Assembly (NCBI GenBank): GCA_945865885.1
Contig: CAMBEZ010000007.1
Coordinates: 1 to 64,000 of the forward strand
Reading direction: 5' to 3'
From: Owenweeksia hongkongensis DSM 17368
GTDB lineage: Bacteria; Bacteroidota; Bacteroidia; Flavobacteriales; Schleiferiaceae
DNA: 64,000 nucleotides
A model generated the notes under the pieces. The model searched no databases and had not been told where the DNA came from. It saw nothing but the letters and a program-made list of their open reading frames with translations. This document shows positions 9,670-19,111 of this stretch, in pieces (the first letter of the stretch is position 1; each line of letters opens with the position of its first letter). Both the position numbers and the translations under genes were made by a program.

Positions 9670-9894
9670 ATGAACTCCAACGACCCCCGTCCACCCAAAA
9701 AATGGAAAATGTTCCTCATCAGTTGGTTGTTCGTCTATCCGGTCATCAACCTCATGTTTGCGGTGGTGTTTCCCTTAGTACAGGACCTGCACCAATTGCT
9801 TAAAACCTTAATATTCACCGCCCTACTGGTTCCTTTGATGGGTATTTTCATTCCCAAACTGCATCAGAAGTTTTGGGGGTGGATTGTGAAATAG
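9670..9894 (+). CDS. Small two-TM membrane protein resembling the ABM-protein tail
   Basis: 74 residues: a polar N-terminus with PPKKWKMFLISWL, then two hydrophobic segments at about 14-34 and 44-62, and a basic end (HQKFWGWIVK). The pattern K/RWKM-x-WL-x-YP, followed by a second helix with LVPLMG, resembles the C-terminal membrane part of antibiotic-biosynthesis-monooxygenase (ABM) domain proteins. Here it is a free-standing peptide without the enzymatic domain. That resemblance is from memory of the family and is not proven. Function is unknown. It is preceded by the hairpin cluster and followed, 47 bp later, by hicA. Confidence 0.6.
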   Translation: MNSNDPRPPKKWKMFLISWLFVYPVINLMFAVVFPLVQDLHQLLKTLIFTALLVPLMGIFIPKLHQKFWGWIVK

Positions 9895-9907
9895 TTCGGT
9901 TCCATCC

Positions 9908-9938
9908 TTGCTTTTAGGTATATTATTTTATACCTTTG
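9908..9938 (+). promoter_or_regulatory. hicA promoter, leaderless type
   Basis: TTG at 9908-9910 and TACCTTTG at 9931-9938, 20 nt apart, match the -33/-7 consensus. The box ends 3 nt before the GTG at 9942, which predicts transcription starting on or next to the start codon. Confidence 0.65.
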
Positions 9939-9941
9939 GGA

Positions 9942-10127
9942 GTGAAGTCCAGTGAACTAATCCGACTATTACTTCGCAACGGCTGGTTCGTTGTTCGGCA
10001 ATCGGGTAGTCACATGATTTTAGCTCATCCGGACAAGTCTAATAAAATTGTTTGCCCCAATCACGGCAGTCAAGAGGTTGGAAAGGGTTTGGAATTAAAA
10101 ATCAAAAAAGACGCCGGTCTGATTTAA
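9942..10127 (+). CDS. hicA: HicA-family toxin (mRNA interferase)
   Basis: 61 residues, the usual HicA size. The dsRBD-like fold is recognised from KSSELIRLLLRNGWFVVRQSGSHMI: the G-S-H motif carries the catalytic His, followed by a lysine-rich end. HicA toxins cleave mRNA and are neutralised by the adjacent HicB. I chose the GTG at 9942 because it places the family-typical M-KSSEL at the N-terminus. A TTG at 9936 is possible but lies inside the promoter box. hicB follows within 12 bp in the same orientation. The region is AT-rich compared with its neighbours, consistent with acquisition by transfer. Confidence 0.88.
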   Translation: MKSSELIRLLLRNGWFVVRQSGSHMILAHPDKSNKIVCPNHGSQEVGKGLELKIKKDAGLI

Positions 10128-10138
10128 AGCTTGGAACC

Positions 10139-10516
10139 GTGAAAATTGAAATGATCGTTGAAAAAACCGAAAACGGATATTCTGCTTTTGCCAAAAAGCA
10201 GTCGGTTTATACGGTGGGCGAAACATTGGATGAATTAAAACGGAACATCCTCGAAGCCCTAAACCTGTATTTTGAGGAGGAAGGTAGGGTCGTTGGCGAG
10301 CAAGACTTAAAAATCACCTTGGATCTTGAGGGATTCTTTGATTTCTACCCCGTCATCAATGCCAGCGCCTTGTCCCAACGCATCGGGATGAATCAGAGCC
10401 TTTTGTCTCAGTACGTTCAGGGAAGGAAAAAACCCTCCGAAGCGCAATCGCGTCGCATTTTGGAAGGAATTCGACAATTGGGCAAGGAATTAAACGCCAT
10501 TCAAGCCCTCCTCTAA
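10139..10516 (+). CDS. hicB: HicB-family antitoxin with HTH domain
   Basis: About 125 residues. The N-terminal half is the HicB fold ([17 protein letters not shown], then [20 protein letters not shown]). The C-terminal half is a Cro/XRE-like helix-turn-helix ([20 protein letters not shown]) that would bind the operon promoter and autoregulate. The start is either the GTG at 10139 or the ATG at 10151. The former keeps the first beta strand intact and lies 12 nt after the hicA stop. HicB blocks HicA by covering its active site. It pairs with the upstream toxin. Confidence 0.87.
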   Translation: MKIEMIVEKTENGYSAFAKKQSVYTVGETLDELKRNILEALNLYFEEEGRVVGEQDLKITLDLEGFFDFYPVINASALSQRIGMNQSLLSQYVQGRKKPSEAQSRRILEGIRQLGKELNAIQALL

Positions 10517-10542
10517 CCCCCCTACCGCCCCGCTGCGGTTGC

Positions 10543-10550
10543 TACCTTTG
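10543..10550 (+). promoter_or_regulatory. -7 box of rluF
   Basis: A perfect TACCTTTG ends 3 nt before the ATG at 10554, which predicts a leaderless transcript. No clear -33 TTG is seen. Confidence 0.55.
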
Positions 10551-10553
10551 TGC

Positions 10554-11525
10554 ATGCACCAAAAACGAGGCATCCGGCTGAACAAGTTCATTGGCGAAAG
10601 CGGCTACTGCAGCCGACGCCAAGCGGATCTGTACATTGAGGACGGTCGGGTCAAAATCAACAACCGACGCGCCCAAGTAGGCGACACCGTTTCCCCGGGC
10701 CAAATCGTGATGGTCAACGGCCACGTGCTGGAGCCCGTACCGGAGGACCGCCTGGTGTTCATTGCGTTGAACAAACCGACGGGCATCACCAGCACCACGG
10801 AATCCAGCGTGGCGGACAACATTGTGGACTTTGTGCACCACAGCGAACGCATTTTCCCCATTGGGCGGCTCGATAAGGACTCGCAAGGGCTGATTTTCTT
10901 GACCAACGACGGGGACATCGTCAACAAGATCCTGAGGGCCGGCAACCGACACGAAAAAGAGTACGTGGTGACCGTGAACAAGCCGCTGACGGAGCAGGCC
11001 CTAAAAACCATGTCCCAGGGCGTGCCCATGCTGGGCACCACCACCAAAAAGTGCAAAATCGTGCAGGAGGCACCAAACGTCTTCCGCATTACCCTGATCC
11101 AGGGTTTGAACCGGCAAATCCGACGCATGGCCGAACATGTGGGCTACGACGTTAAAAAGCTGGAGCGCGTGCGGATCATGAACATCACCATGGGCAAGCT
11201 GCCGCTGGGCGAATGGCGCGACCTCACCACGGAGGAGGTGGAGTACTTGTACGCCGCCGTGGCCAACGACTCCTCCGAGGCGCCCGCCGCCGCAAAAGGA
11301 AACAAGCCCGGCGCGAAGCCCGCGGCCAAAACAGGGAACAAGCCTACCCCAAAAACGGGCGGAGGCGCTAAGCCGGGCGCCGGCGCAAGGCCGGGGGCCA
11401 GCGCAAGACCTGGGGGGAAATCCGGGGCGAAGCCCTCTTTTGGAAACCGCTCTGCGGGCAGCAAACCCACAGGTCGCGGGGGCTCCGCAAAGCCCAACCG
11501 CGGGGGGAGTCGGGGGAAACGGTAG
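10554..11525 (+). CDS. rluF: 23S rRNA pseudouridine synthase, RluF/RluB type, with basic tail
   Basis: 323 residues. An S4 RNA-binding domain ([19 protein letters not shown], residues about 6-60) is followed by the RsuA/RluB-family catalytic domain. The catalytic Asp is in GRLDKDSQG, and GLNRQIRRM is the family's C-terminal motif. RluF isomerises a uridine in the peptidyl-transferase region of 23S rRNA. RluB is an alternative, but the overall pattern ([18 protein letters not shown]) fits RluF better. From about residue 240 the protein continues into a low-complexity tail rich in Gly, Ala, Pro, Lys and Arg, a common basic RNA-contacting extension in Bacteroidota. It sits between two toxin-antitoxin pairs but belongs to the chromosome core. 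Confidence 0.88.
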   Translation: MHQKRGIRLNKFIGESGYCSRRQADLYIEDGRVKINNRRAQVGDTVSPGQIVMVNGHVLEPVPEDRLVFIALNKPTGITSTTESSVADNIVDFVHHSERIFPIGRLDKDSQGLIFLTNDGDIVNKILRAGNRHEKEYVVTVNKPLTEQALKTMSQGVPMLGTTTKKCKIVQEAPNVFRITLIQGLNRQIRRMAEHVGYDVKKLERVRIMNITMGKLPLGEWRDLTTEEVEYLYAAVANDSSEAPAAAKGNKPGAKPAAKTGNKPTPKTGGGAKPGAGARPGASARPGGKSGAKPSFGNRSAGSKPTGRGGSAKPNRGGSRGKR

Positions 11526-11588
11526 GGTGCCGGGGGGGCTTCAAAAACTTATCCGTTTAACTTTTTCGGAGAAAAAATAGTACGTACA

Positions 11589-11621
11589 TTGTTTACTATT
11601 AGTAAACTTTAACTATTTTTG
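11589..11621 (+). promoter_or_regulatory. higBA promoter with palindromic operator
   Basis: A perfect palindrome, GTTTACT (11591-11597), ATT, AGTAAAC (11601-11607), sits immediately upstream of the -7 box TATTTTTG (11614-11621). A TTG at 11589-11591 could be the -33 element. The box ends 2 nt before the higB GTG. The palindrome is the likely HigA autorepression site. Confidence 0.7.
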
Positions 11622-11623
11622 CA

Positions 11624-11926
11624 GTGTTCAACATCATCACGCTTCGCACTCTATTGGCATACGCCCAACGGTATCCCGATGCTGCCAATGCCCTTTACGA
11701 ATGGTACCATGAGTTCAAAAAACAAGATTTCAACTCCTTTCAGGAGCTTAAAGAAATCTACGGAAACGCCAGTATCGTAGGGGACAACCGCATCGTCTTC
11801 AATATCTTAGGGAACCACTTTCGGCTGGTAGTTCGAATAAGTTTCGTCTATCGGTCCGTCCAAATCAAGTGGTTTGGACCTCACAAAGAGTACGATCGTA
11901 TTGATGTTTACACCGTCCAACCTTAA
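11624..11926 (+). CDS. higB: HigB-family toxin (RelE-like mRNA interferase)
   Basis: 100 residues starting with GTG. It matches the HigB_toxin family: NIITLRTLLAYAQRYPDA at the N-terminus, FNILGNHFRLVVRISF in the middle, and IKWFGPHKEYDRID at the end, with the conserved basic and His residues of the ribosome-dependent RNase. Toxin first, antitoxin second is the usual higBA order. The ORF is AT-rich relative to the adjacent rluF and katG. higA begins 11 nt downstream. Confidence 0.9.
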   Translation: MFNIITLRTLLAYAQRYPDAANALYEWYHEFKKQDFNSFQELKEIYGNASIVGDNRIVFNILGNHFRLVVRISFVYRSVQIKWFGPHKEYDRIDVYTVQP

Positions 11927-11937
11927 ATTTATTCGTC

Positions 11938-12294
11938 ATGGAAATTTCATTGATTGAATCCGAAGATCAATACAACCGCTATTTGGAACGGATTGACGCT
12001 TTGCTCAACGAAAATCCCGACCCCTCCTCTCCTTCCGGGAAACAGCTCAAGCACCTCCTTCTTTTGGTCCGAACTTATGAAGAGGAGCATTATCCTATTC
12101 CTTTGCCGGACCCCATTGAAGCGATCAAGCAAAAATTGGGTGAATTGGGCCTAAAAAACAAAGACCTCGCAGACGCCATTGGTAGCAAATCCTACATTTC
12201 TTCCATACTTAACCGGCGCAAGCCGCTCACTTTAGAAATCGCACGGAAGTTGCATAAATCATTACACATTCCGGCGGAGGTTTTGCTTCAATAA
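11938..12294 (+). CDS. higA: HigA-family antitoxin, XRE type
   Basis: 118 residues. An acidic N-terminal segment (EDQYNRYLERIDALLNENP) would wrap the toxin. A C-terminal helix-turn-helix (KLGELGLKNKDLADAIGSK, then ILNRRKPLTLEIARKL) binds DNA. This is the HigA arrangement seen beside HigB_toxin proteins. It likely represses its own operon at the palindrome in the higB promoter. It is followed by a terminator shared with katG on the other strand. Confidence 0.9.
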   Translation: MEISLIESEDQYNRYLERIDALLNENPDPSSPSGKQLKHLLLLVRTYEEEHYPIPLPDPIEAIKQKLGELGLKNKDLADAIGSKSYISSILNRRKPLTLEIARKLHKSLHIPAEVLLQ

Positions 12295-12356
12295 TCCAGC
12301 TGAGATCTTAGTTGAACTCGCCAAATTCTCTTTGGAAAAAGCACATTAGACCGCAT

Positions 12357-12388
12357 GAAAAAAGGGCGCCCCTTGCGGAGCGCCCTTT
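12357..12388 (-). terminator. Terminator of katG
   Basis: AAAGGGCGC (12361-12369) and GCGCCCTTT (12380-12388) form the stem. Reading the minus strand, the hairpin is followed by a T run, so it ends katG. It may also act on the converging higBA transcript. Confidence 0.8.
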
Positions 12389-12423
12389 CCAGCACCGAAG
12401 CCGGTGCCGCAATCGCCTAACGC

Positions 12424-14820
<2,397 letters not shown>

Positions 14821-14866
14821 CTAGTAAAGTCCCAGAGCCGAGTATTTGAAAAGTCGGCGGTGCTCA

Positions 14867-14895
14867 TTGTTGTGAAATTTATATACCTATATTTG
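14867..14895 (+). promoter_or_regulatory. Promoter of the XRE-DHFR operon
   Basis: TTG at 14867-14869 and TATATTTG at 14888-14895, 18 nt apart, fit the Bacteroidota consensus. The box ends 22 nt before the ATG at 14918. Confidence 0.6.
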
Positions 14896-14917
14896 TAATT
14901 CACCAATATAACTTGTA

Positions 14918-15289
14918 ATGACCCCAACCTCTGGAGACACCATTCGCTCAACCCGCCAGGCGCGCGGCTTCAGCCAGGAGTTCGTTGCATTAAAATTGGG
15001 CATCACCCAGCAGTCCTACTCCAATTTGGAAAAAAAACCCGACGGCGCTACCCTGGGGCGCTTGAAGGAACTGGCCAAAATTCTGGACATCGACCTCATG
15101 ACCCTCATTGGGGAGACCTCTTCCATGGTTCAAAACAACTTGAATCAACAAGGCGGTCAAGCGGCGTCGAACATGGTCATCAACCAGAATTCCGAACAGA
15201 AATACGCGTACCAAAAGATGATCGACCACCTGGAGGAAGAAATTGAATTTCTCCGAAAATTCTTGGCTCAACAAGGTAAGTCTTTGTAA
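14918..15289 (+). CDS. XRE-family transcriptional regulator with C-terminal coiled coil
   Basis: 123 residues. Residues about 5-65 form a Cro/CI helix-turn-helix (IRSTRQARGFSQEFVALKL, then ITQQSYSNLEKKPDGATL). A Gln/Asn-rich linker leads to a coiled coil at about 95-118 (MIDHLEEEIEFLRKFLAQQ), probably for dimerisation. It is not obviously an antitoxin, since no toxin-like partner is adjacent. The next gene starts 3 nt after its stop and encodes a DHFR-like reductase, so the two form an operon. It is divergent from katG, with an inverted repeat in the shared upstream region. Confidence 0.82.
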   Translation: MTPTSGDTIRSTRQARGFSQEFVALKLGITQQSYSNLEKKPDGATLGRLKELAKILDIDLMTLIGETSSMVQNNLNQQGGQAASNMVINQNSEQKYAYQKMIDHLEEEIEFLRKFLAQQGKSL

Positions 15290-15292
15290 ATC

Positions 15293-15871
15293 ATGCGGTT
15301 AGTGGCCAGCTACATCGCGTGCAGTGCGGACGGCTACATCGCCACGCCGGAGGGCGATATCTCGTTTTTGGATCGGGCAGTGCTGGAGGGCGAAGACTAC
15401 GGGTACACTGCCTTCATGGCAACGGTGGACACCGTTTTTGTGGGGCGAAAAACCTACGATAAAGTAGCTTCCCTGGGCTTCTCAGACCCGCATCCGGAAT
15501 GCACCCAAGTGGTGTTTTCGCGGCAACCGCAGCCGGATCCCTGGCTAAATAACGGACGTCGGATCTGGACCGCTACGCATCCCGTAGCCTGGGTTCGGGC
15601 CGAACTGCTGCATCCCGGCAAGGACCTCTACTGCGACGGCGGTGCTGAAATACTCCATCAAATTTTACAAGCTGGATTGGCAGACCGTTGGATCATCACC
15701 ACCGTTCCGGTGCTGCTTGGGAACGGCATTCCCTTGCTGGATCACCCAAATCGACTCTCTGACTTTACTCTGAAAAACACCACACACTACCCCAACGGGG
15801 TGGTGCAGCGGACGTATGCTAAAAAGTTTGAGGTTGAACCAACCGGCGCGGACGGTGGTGGAGACGTGTAG
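15293..15871 (+). CDS. Dihydrofolate reductase family protein (RibD C-terminal-like)
   Basis: 192 residues. The Rossmann-like reductase pattern of the RibD_C/DHFR superfamily is present: VASYIACSADGYIATPEGD at the N-terminus, a central VFVGRKTYD, LYCDGGAEILHQIL for NADPH contact, and TTVPVLLGNGIPLL near the C-terminus. Such YyaP/YwjB-like proteins are NADPH-dependent reductases of unknown substrate. They are distinct from FolA. It is translationally close to the upstream XRE regulator (3-nt gap). Confidence 0.82.
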   Translation: MRLVASYIACSADGYIATPEGDISFLDRAVLEGEDYGYTAFMATVDTVFVGRKTYDKVASLGFSDPHPECTQVVFSRQPQPDPWLNNGRRIWTATHPVAWVRAELLHPGKDLYCDGGAEILHQILQAGLADRWIITTVPVLLGNGIPLLDHPNRLSDFTLKNTTHYPNGVVQRTYAKKFEVEPTGADGGGDV

Positions 15872-15965
15872 TTTTCTTCAGCCAAAGTACAAACCTGATT
15901 TGTAAACCGCTGCTTTTGCTAAGGTTGGTGCCGCGAAAGCCCTGGGAGCGAAAAATACTTTTCGG

Positions 15966-15973
15966 TACCTTTC
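15966..15973 (+). promoter_or_regulatory. -7 box, leaderless type
   Basis: TACCTTTC ends 4 nt before the ATG at 15978, so the transcript should begin on or next to the start codon. Confidence 0.5.
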
Positions 15974-15977
15974 TCCC

Positions 15978-16406
15978 ATGGAAAATTGGAAACAAATACT
16001 CGGCGCCATTGCGGTGGGTTTGCTGGCCCTGTTCGTGGGCGGTATCACCAACATGGGCATTGTACAAGCCGGCGGAGCGCTGTGGCCCGTGGATCCACAG
16101 TTTGATTTGAAAACGATGGCCGGGCTGGAGGCGGCACTCCCCACCTACACCACCGTGCAGTTGCTGATCCCGGTCCTGGCGCACGCCGCGGGCACCTTGG
16201 TGGCCGCCTTGATTGTGGCCCGGTGGGGCCTGTGGCCGGTTTTCAGTGCCTACCTTTTTGCCGGACTTTTCTTCCTGGGGGGCTTGCAGATGGTCGTTGC
16301 GCTGCCCGCGCCCGTGTGGATGGAGACGCTGGACTTGTTGGTGGCCTACTTCCCCATGGCTTGGTTGGCGTTGCGCGCCCAGAAAAAGCAGGCAGCACAG
16401 GTCTGA
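15978..16406 (+). CDS. Four-TM membrane protein of unknown function
   Basis: 142 residues with four predicted membrane helices, at about 7-30, 55-78, 82-106 and 113-133. NMGIVQAG between helices 1 and 2, and HAAGTLVAALIVAR in helix 2, are the recognisable conserved-looking parts. Related short proteins are common in Bacteroidota, but I know no function for them. It stands alone, with its own promoter, and converges on the secreted hydrolase gene 22 bp downstream. Confidence 0.75.
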   Translation: MENWKQILGAIAVGLLALFVGGITNMGIVQAGGALWPVDPQFDLKTMAGLEAALPTYTTVQLLIPVLAHAAGTLVAALIVARWGLWPVFSAYLFAGLFFLGGLQMVVALPAPVWMETLDLLVAYFPMAWLALRAQKKQAAQV

Positions 16407-16428
16407 TCGGCGCTTTGCGCCCACGCCA

Positions 16429-17682
16429 TCAGCGGATCCTCACCCATCGGCAAACCGCCCCATCTTCGGCGCGCAGGGAATACATGCCTGGAGCCAAAAG
16501 CCGGACGTCTGCTTCGCCGCGATCGGCGGGCCAGCGAGCAACGCAACGGCCGGCGGCGTCCAGAACTTCAACCCAACCGGTACCCGGAACCCATTCAACC
16601 CGATCCCGAGCTGGGTTGGGCCAAAAGCTGGGTTGCAGGGATTCTGGTTCTACCGAACCCATACCACCTAGCACAACAGCGGCGTACGTCGTGTCTTCCG
16701 TGGTGCATCCAATGGCCCTAAGAACTACGCTGTAGGATCCGTTTGCAGAATACGTGTGTACGGGTGAAACCCCGGTAGACGTGGTGCCGTCGCCAAAACT
16801 CCATTCGTAGGATTGAGCGTCTAGGGACTGCTGCAGGAATTGAACCGTTTGACCGGAAACTTGTGCGCCAAAAGCTGCCTCAGCGCCCCATTGGCCTACG
16901 TTCCACCGAGGAAGGCTGTCAAAAACTACGGCATCCACAGCGGCGCGCACCGCGGCCGCCGAAGCCGGGTTCAGACCGGCGTCGGTTTTTACCAAGGTGG
17001 CGGATTTTTGAAATACCGTGGAGTAGAAACAAACGGCGGCGGCGTAACTGCCCAGCAAGGAGGGATGGCTGCCGTCGGAGTCGTAGAGTTCCAAATTGGG
17101 CTGCGTTTGGCGCAAATAACGCCACACTTCCCCCACGGGGGATACCCAAGCCCGGTTGGAATCTGCCATTTGCTGGTAGCGCAGGGCCAAGAGGCTGTCC
17201 ATGCCCGCGTAGGTGCAGACCGGAGGCCAGTTGGCGCAGTTGCCCGCGTCACCAAACTTGCGGCCCCACGTGCGGTAAAAAACCACCTCGGCGCACGGGT
17301 GAAAGGCCACTATACTGTCTGCTAAGGCTTTGGCAAAAGGAAATACGCTGGAAGCCACTTGCCCGGGAGGAAAAGACGGCAGTTGACTTTGCTCCTGCAG
17401 CACTACGTAGTCCCACGGACCGCCAGCTTTTATCTTCTGCTGGCTGACTGCATTGGTGGTGTGCCCTTGCAGCGTGTACCCGCCTGGGGTATTGGCGTCC
17501 ACCACCGCCGCATCTCCGGCGGATGTCGCTACCGACGCAAAAAGCTGAGGCAGGTTGTTGGCCGCCGTGTAGCTGTTGCCCAAAAAGAGGACCCGCGCAG
17601 GTGACTGAGCTTTGAGCGATAGTGCAGGCACCAAAGCCGCAAAAAGGCAAAGTATCGGGGGTATTCGAAGAATGTACTGCAA
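16429..17682 (-). CDS. T9SS-secreted SGNH/GDSL-like hydrolase with PKD domain
   Basis: 417 residues. The signal peptide is about 1-26 (ends SLKAQ). The SGNH domain (27 to about 265) has block I as FLGNSYTAANN, with the putative nucleophile Ser near residue 37 in GNS rather than GDS. LQEQSQLPSF follows, and block V is YDSDGSHPS with the catalytic Asp-His pair. A PKD domain follows (WSFGDGTTSTG, then HTYSANGSYSV, about 285-340). The end is a T9SS sorting domain (FWPNPARDRVEWVPG, then LAPGMYSLRAE). Likely an extracellular esterase or deacetylase of unknown substrate. The start appears to be a TTG, since no upstream ATG fits the signal peptide. Confidence 0.82.
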   Translation of the reverse strand: MQYILRIPPILCLFAALVPALSLKAQSPARVLFLGNSYTAANNLPQLFASVATSAGDAAVVDANTPGGYTLQGHTTNAVSQQKIKAGGPWDYVVLQEQSQLPSFPPGQVASSVFPFAKALADSIVAFHPCAEVVFYRTWGRKFGDAGNCANWPPVCTYAGMDSLLALRYQQMADSNRAWVSPVGEVWRYLRQTQPNLELYDSDGSHPSLLGSYAAAVCFYSTVFQKSATLVKTDAGLNPASAAAVRAAVDAVVFDSLPRWNVGQWGAEAAFGAQVSGQTVQFLQQSLDAQSYEWSFGDGTTSTGVSPVHTYSANGSYSVVLRAIGCTTEDTTYAAVVLGGMGSVEPESLQPSFWPNPARDRVEWVPGTGWVEVLDAAGRCVARWPADRGEADVRLLAPGMYSLRAEDGAVCRWVRIR

Positions 17683-17705
17683 CTTCTAGAATCAAAGTGT
17701 GGTGC

Positions 17706-17733
17706 AATGGCAGCCGCCGTGGCGGCTGCCATT
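17706..17733 (-). terminator. Hairpin after the VCBS-repeat gene
   Basis: AATGGCAGCCGCC (17706-17718) pairs perfectly with GGCGGCTGCCATT (17721-17733). It lies directly downstream of the VCBS gene and just upstream of the next minus-strand gene. The T run is poor, so termination efficiency is uncertain. Confidence 0.55.
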
Positions 17734-17737
17734 TTGA

Positions 17738-19069
17738 TTACGGCTGAACGACCACTTGGCCCGTTTGCATACCGGCGTCGGACTGTGCCCGAACCGTGTA
17801 CAGACCGGCAGGCCATTGGCTGGCCGCCACGTCCAAGCGAGACTCGCCGCGCAATTCCGTGCGGAAAACTTCCTGGCCGGCGGTATTCAAAACCACTACA
17901 GACCAATCCGTGGCGGTGCCCAGGTCCACCGAAAAGCGGTCTTTGGCCGGGTTGGGGGCTAGGCCAACCAAAGTAGTGACCTCGTCCACGCTGGCGCTGG
18001 GGTCGTTGTTTTGGTAGTACTTGGCGTCGCCGTTGTAGTTGAAGGCAAGCAGGTCCAAATCGCCGTCGTCGTCCAAATCAACCAAGTCAGACAAAGGAAA
18101 CTCTCCACCAGCGGTCAGGCCGAACGGGTTCACCAAAGGCGCAGCAAACGAAGGCGCTGCGGCCGTGCCGCCGTTGATGTAGACGTTCCAGTTGCCGTAG
18201 TCGTACTCACCCGCGATGACGTCCAAATCGCCGTCCAAATCGATGTCTCCTACTTCAACAAAAGAAACGTCGCCCAAACCTACGGTGGTCAATCCAAACG
18301 GGTTGATGACGGGCGCCGCAAACTGGGGCGCTGTGGCCGTACCGGTGTTTTGGTAGTACCGGAATCCGGTGGTGTAAAAGTTCATGGCCAAATAGTCGTC
18401 GTCGCCGTCGTTATCCATATCTGCAAAACGTCCGATGGACAAGAGCGTCGCGGGCGACGCTCCGTTCAAACCAAAGGGATTGTACGCGGGCGTTCCAAAC
18501 GCAGGAGCCGTTGCGCTGCCCGTATTCTGGTAGTAGTGAAACCCGTTGTCGGTAGCGTAGTAATCGAACTTATAGGCCAACACGTCGATGTCGCCGTCGT
18601 TGTCTAAATCCGAAAATCCCGAATAAAACATGGTCGTGTCCGACAAGCCAAAGGGGGACGGCTGGGGAAGGCCAAAGGCAGGAACCGCTGCCGTTCCTGT
18701 ATTGGGGACAAAATACACCCCCGAACCGTACAAGTCGCAGGCCATCAGGTCCAAATCTCCGTCGTTGTCCATATCCACGAAGGAGGGCAGTACCACGGTG
18801 TTGGCAGACAAGGTGTTGAGGCCAAAGGCTGCGTTGTTGGGTGCTGCAAACACTTGTGCTTCAGCCGCGTTTGGGGCCAGCGCCAGGGCGGCGAGGGCGG
18901 CGGTAACGCGCGCCCACTGGGGCACGGCAAAGGCAGCGCGGAAGGTGTGGGCCAGCCGGCGCAGTTTGCGCAGGAAACGGGCGCGCTCCGCTCCGGTGGT
19001 GCGGTAGGCCGCAGACCAAGCCCGCAGCCACTGGCGGCGCTTGCGCGCGAAGGGGATCAGTTGTTTCAT
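17738..19069 (-). CDS. T9SS-secreted FG-GAP/VCBS-repeat protein
   Basis: 443 residues. About five VCBS/FG-GAP repeats (residues about 85-350) each contain a calcium-binding-like loop, such as DMDNDGDLDL, DLDNDGDIDV, DMDNDGDDDY, DIDLDGDLDV and DLDDDGDLDL. Each also has a YYQNTGTATAP-type strand. The repeats suggest an integrin-like propeller and a surface-adhesion or binding role. Residues about 370-443 are a T9SS sorting domain (LAPNPAKDRFSVDL, then WPAGLYTVRA). The N-terminus is odd: about 50 basic, Arg-rich residues precede the hydrophobic stretch VTAALAALALAPNAAEAQ. An internal start would remove them, but no better one is evident. The hairpin at 17706-17733 follows. Confidence 0.85.
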   Translation of the reverse strand: MKQLIPFARKRRQWLRAWSAAYRTTGAERARFLRKLRRLAHTFRAAFAVPQWARVTAALAALALAPNAAEAQVFAAPNNAAFGLNTLSANTVVLPSFVDMDNDGDLDLMACDLYGSGVYFVPNTGTAAVPAFGLPQPSPFGLSDTTMFYSGFSDLDNDGDIDVLAYKFDYYATDNGFHYYQNTGSATAPAFGTPAYNPFGLNGASPATLLSIGRFADMDNDGDDDYLAMNFYTTGFRYYQNTGTATAPQFAAPVINPFGLTTVGLGDVSFVEVGDIDLDGDLDVIAGEYDYGNWNVYINGGTAAAPSFAAPLVNPFGLTAGGEFPLSDLVDLDDDGDLDLLAFNYNGDAKYYQNNDPSASVDEVTTLVGLAPNPAKDRFSVDLGTATDWSVVVLNTAGQEVFRTELRGESRLDVAASQWPAGLYTVRAQSDAGMQTGQVVVQP

Positions 19070-19111
19070 GGGATATGGATTAGTGGTTTGACGATTTTTT
19101 GAAAGACCGAT

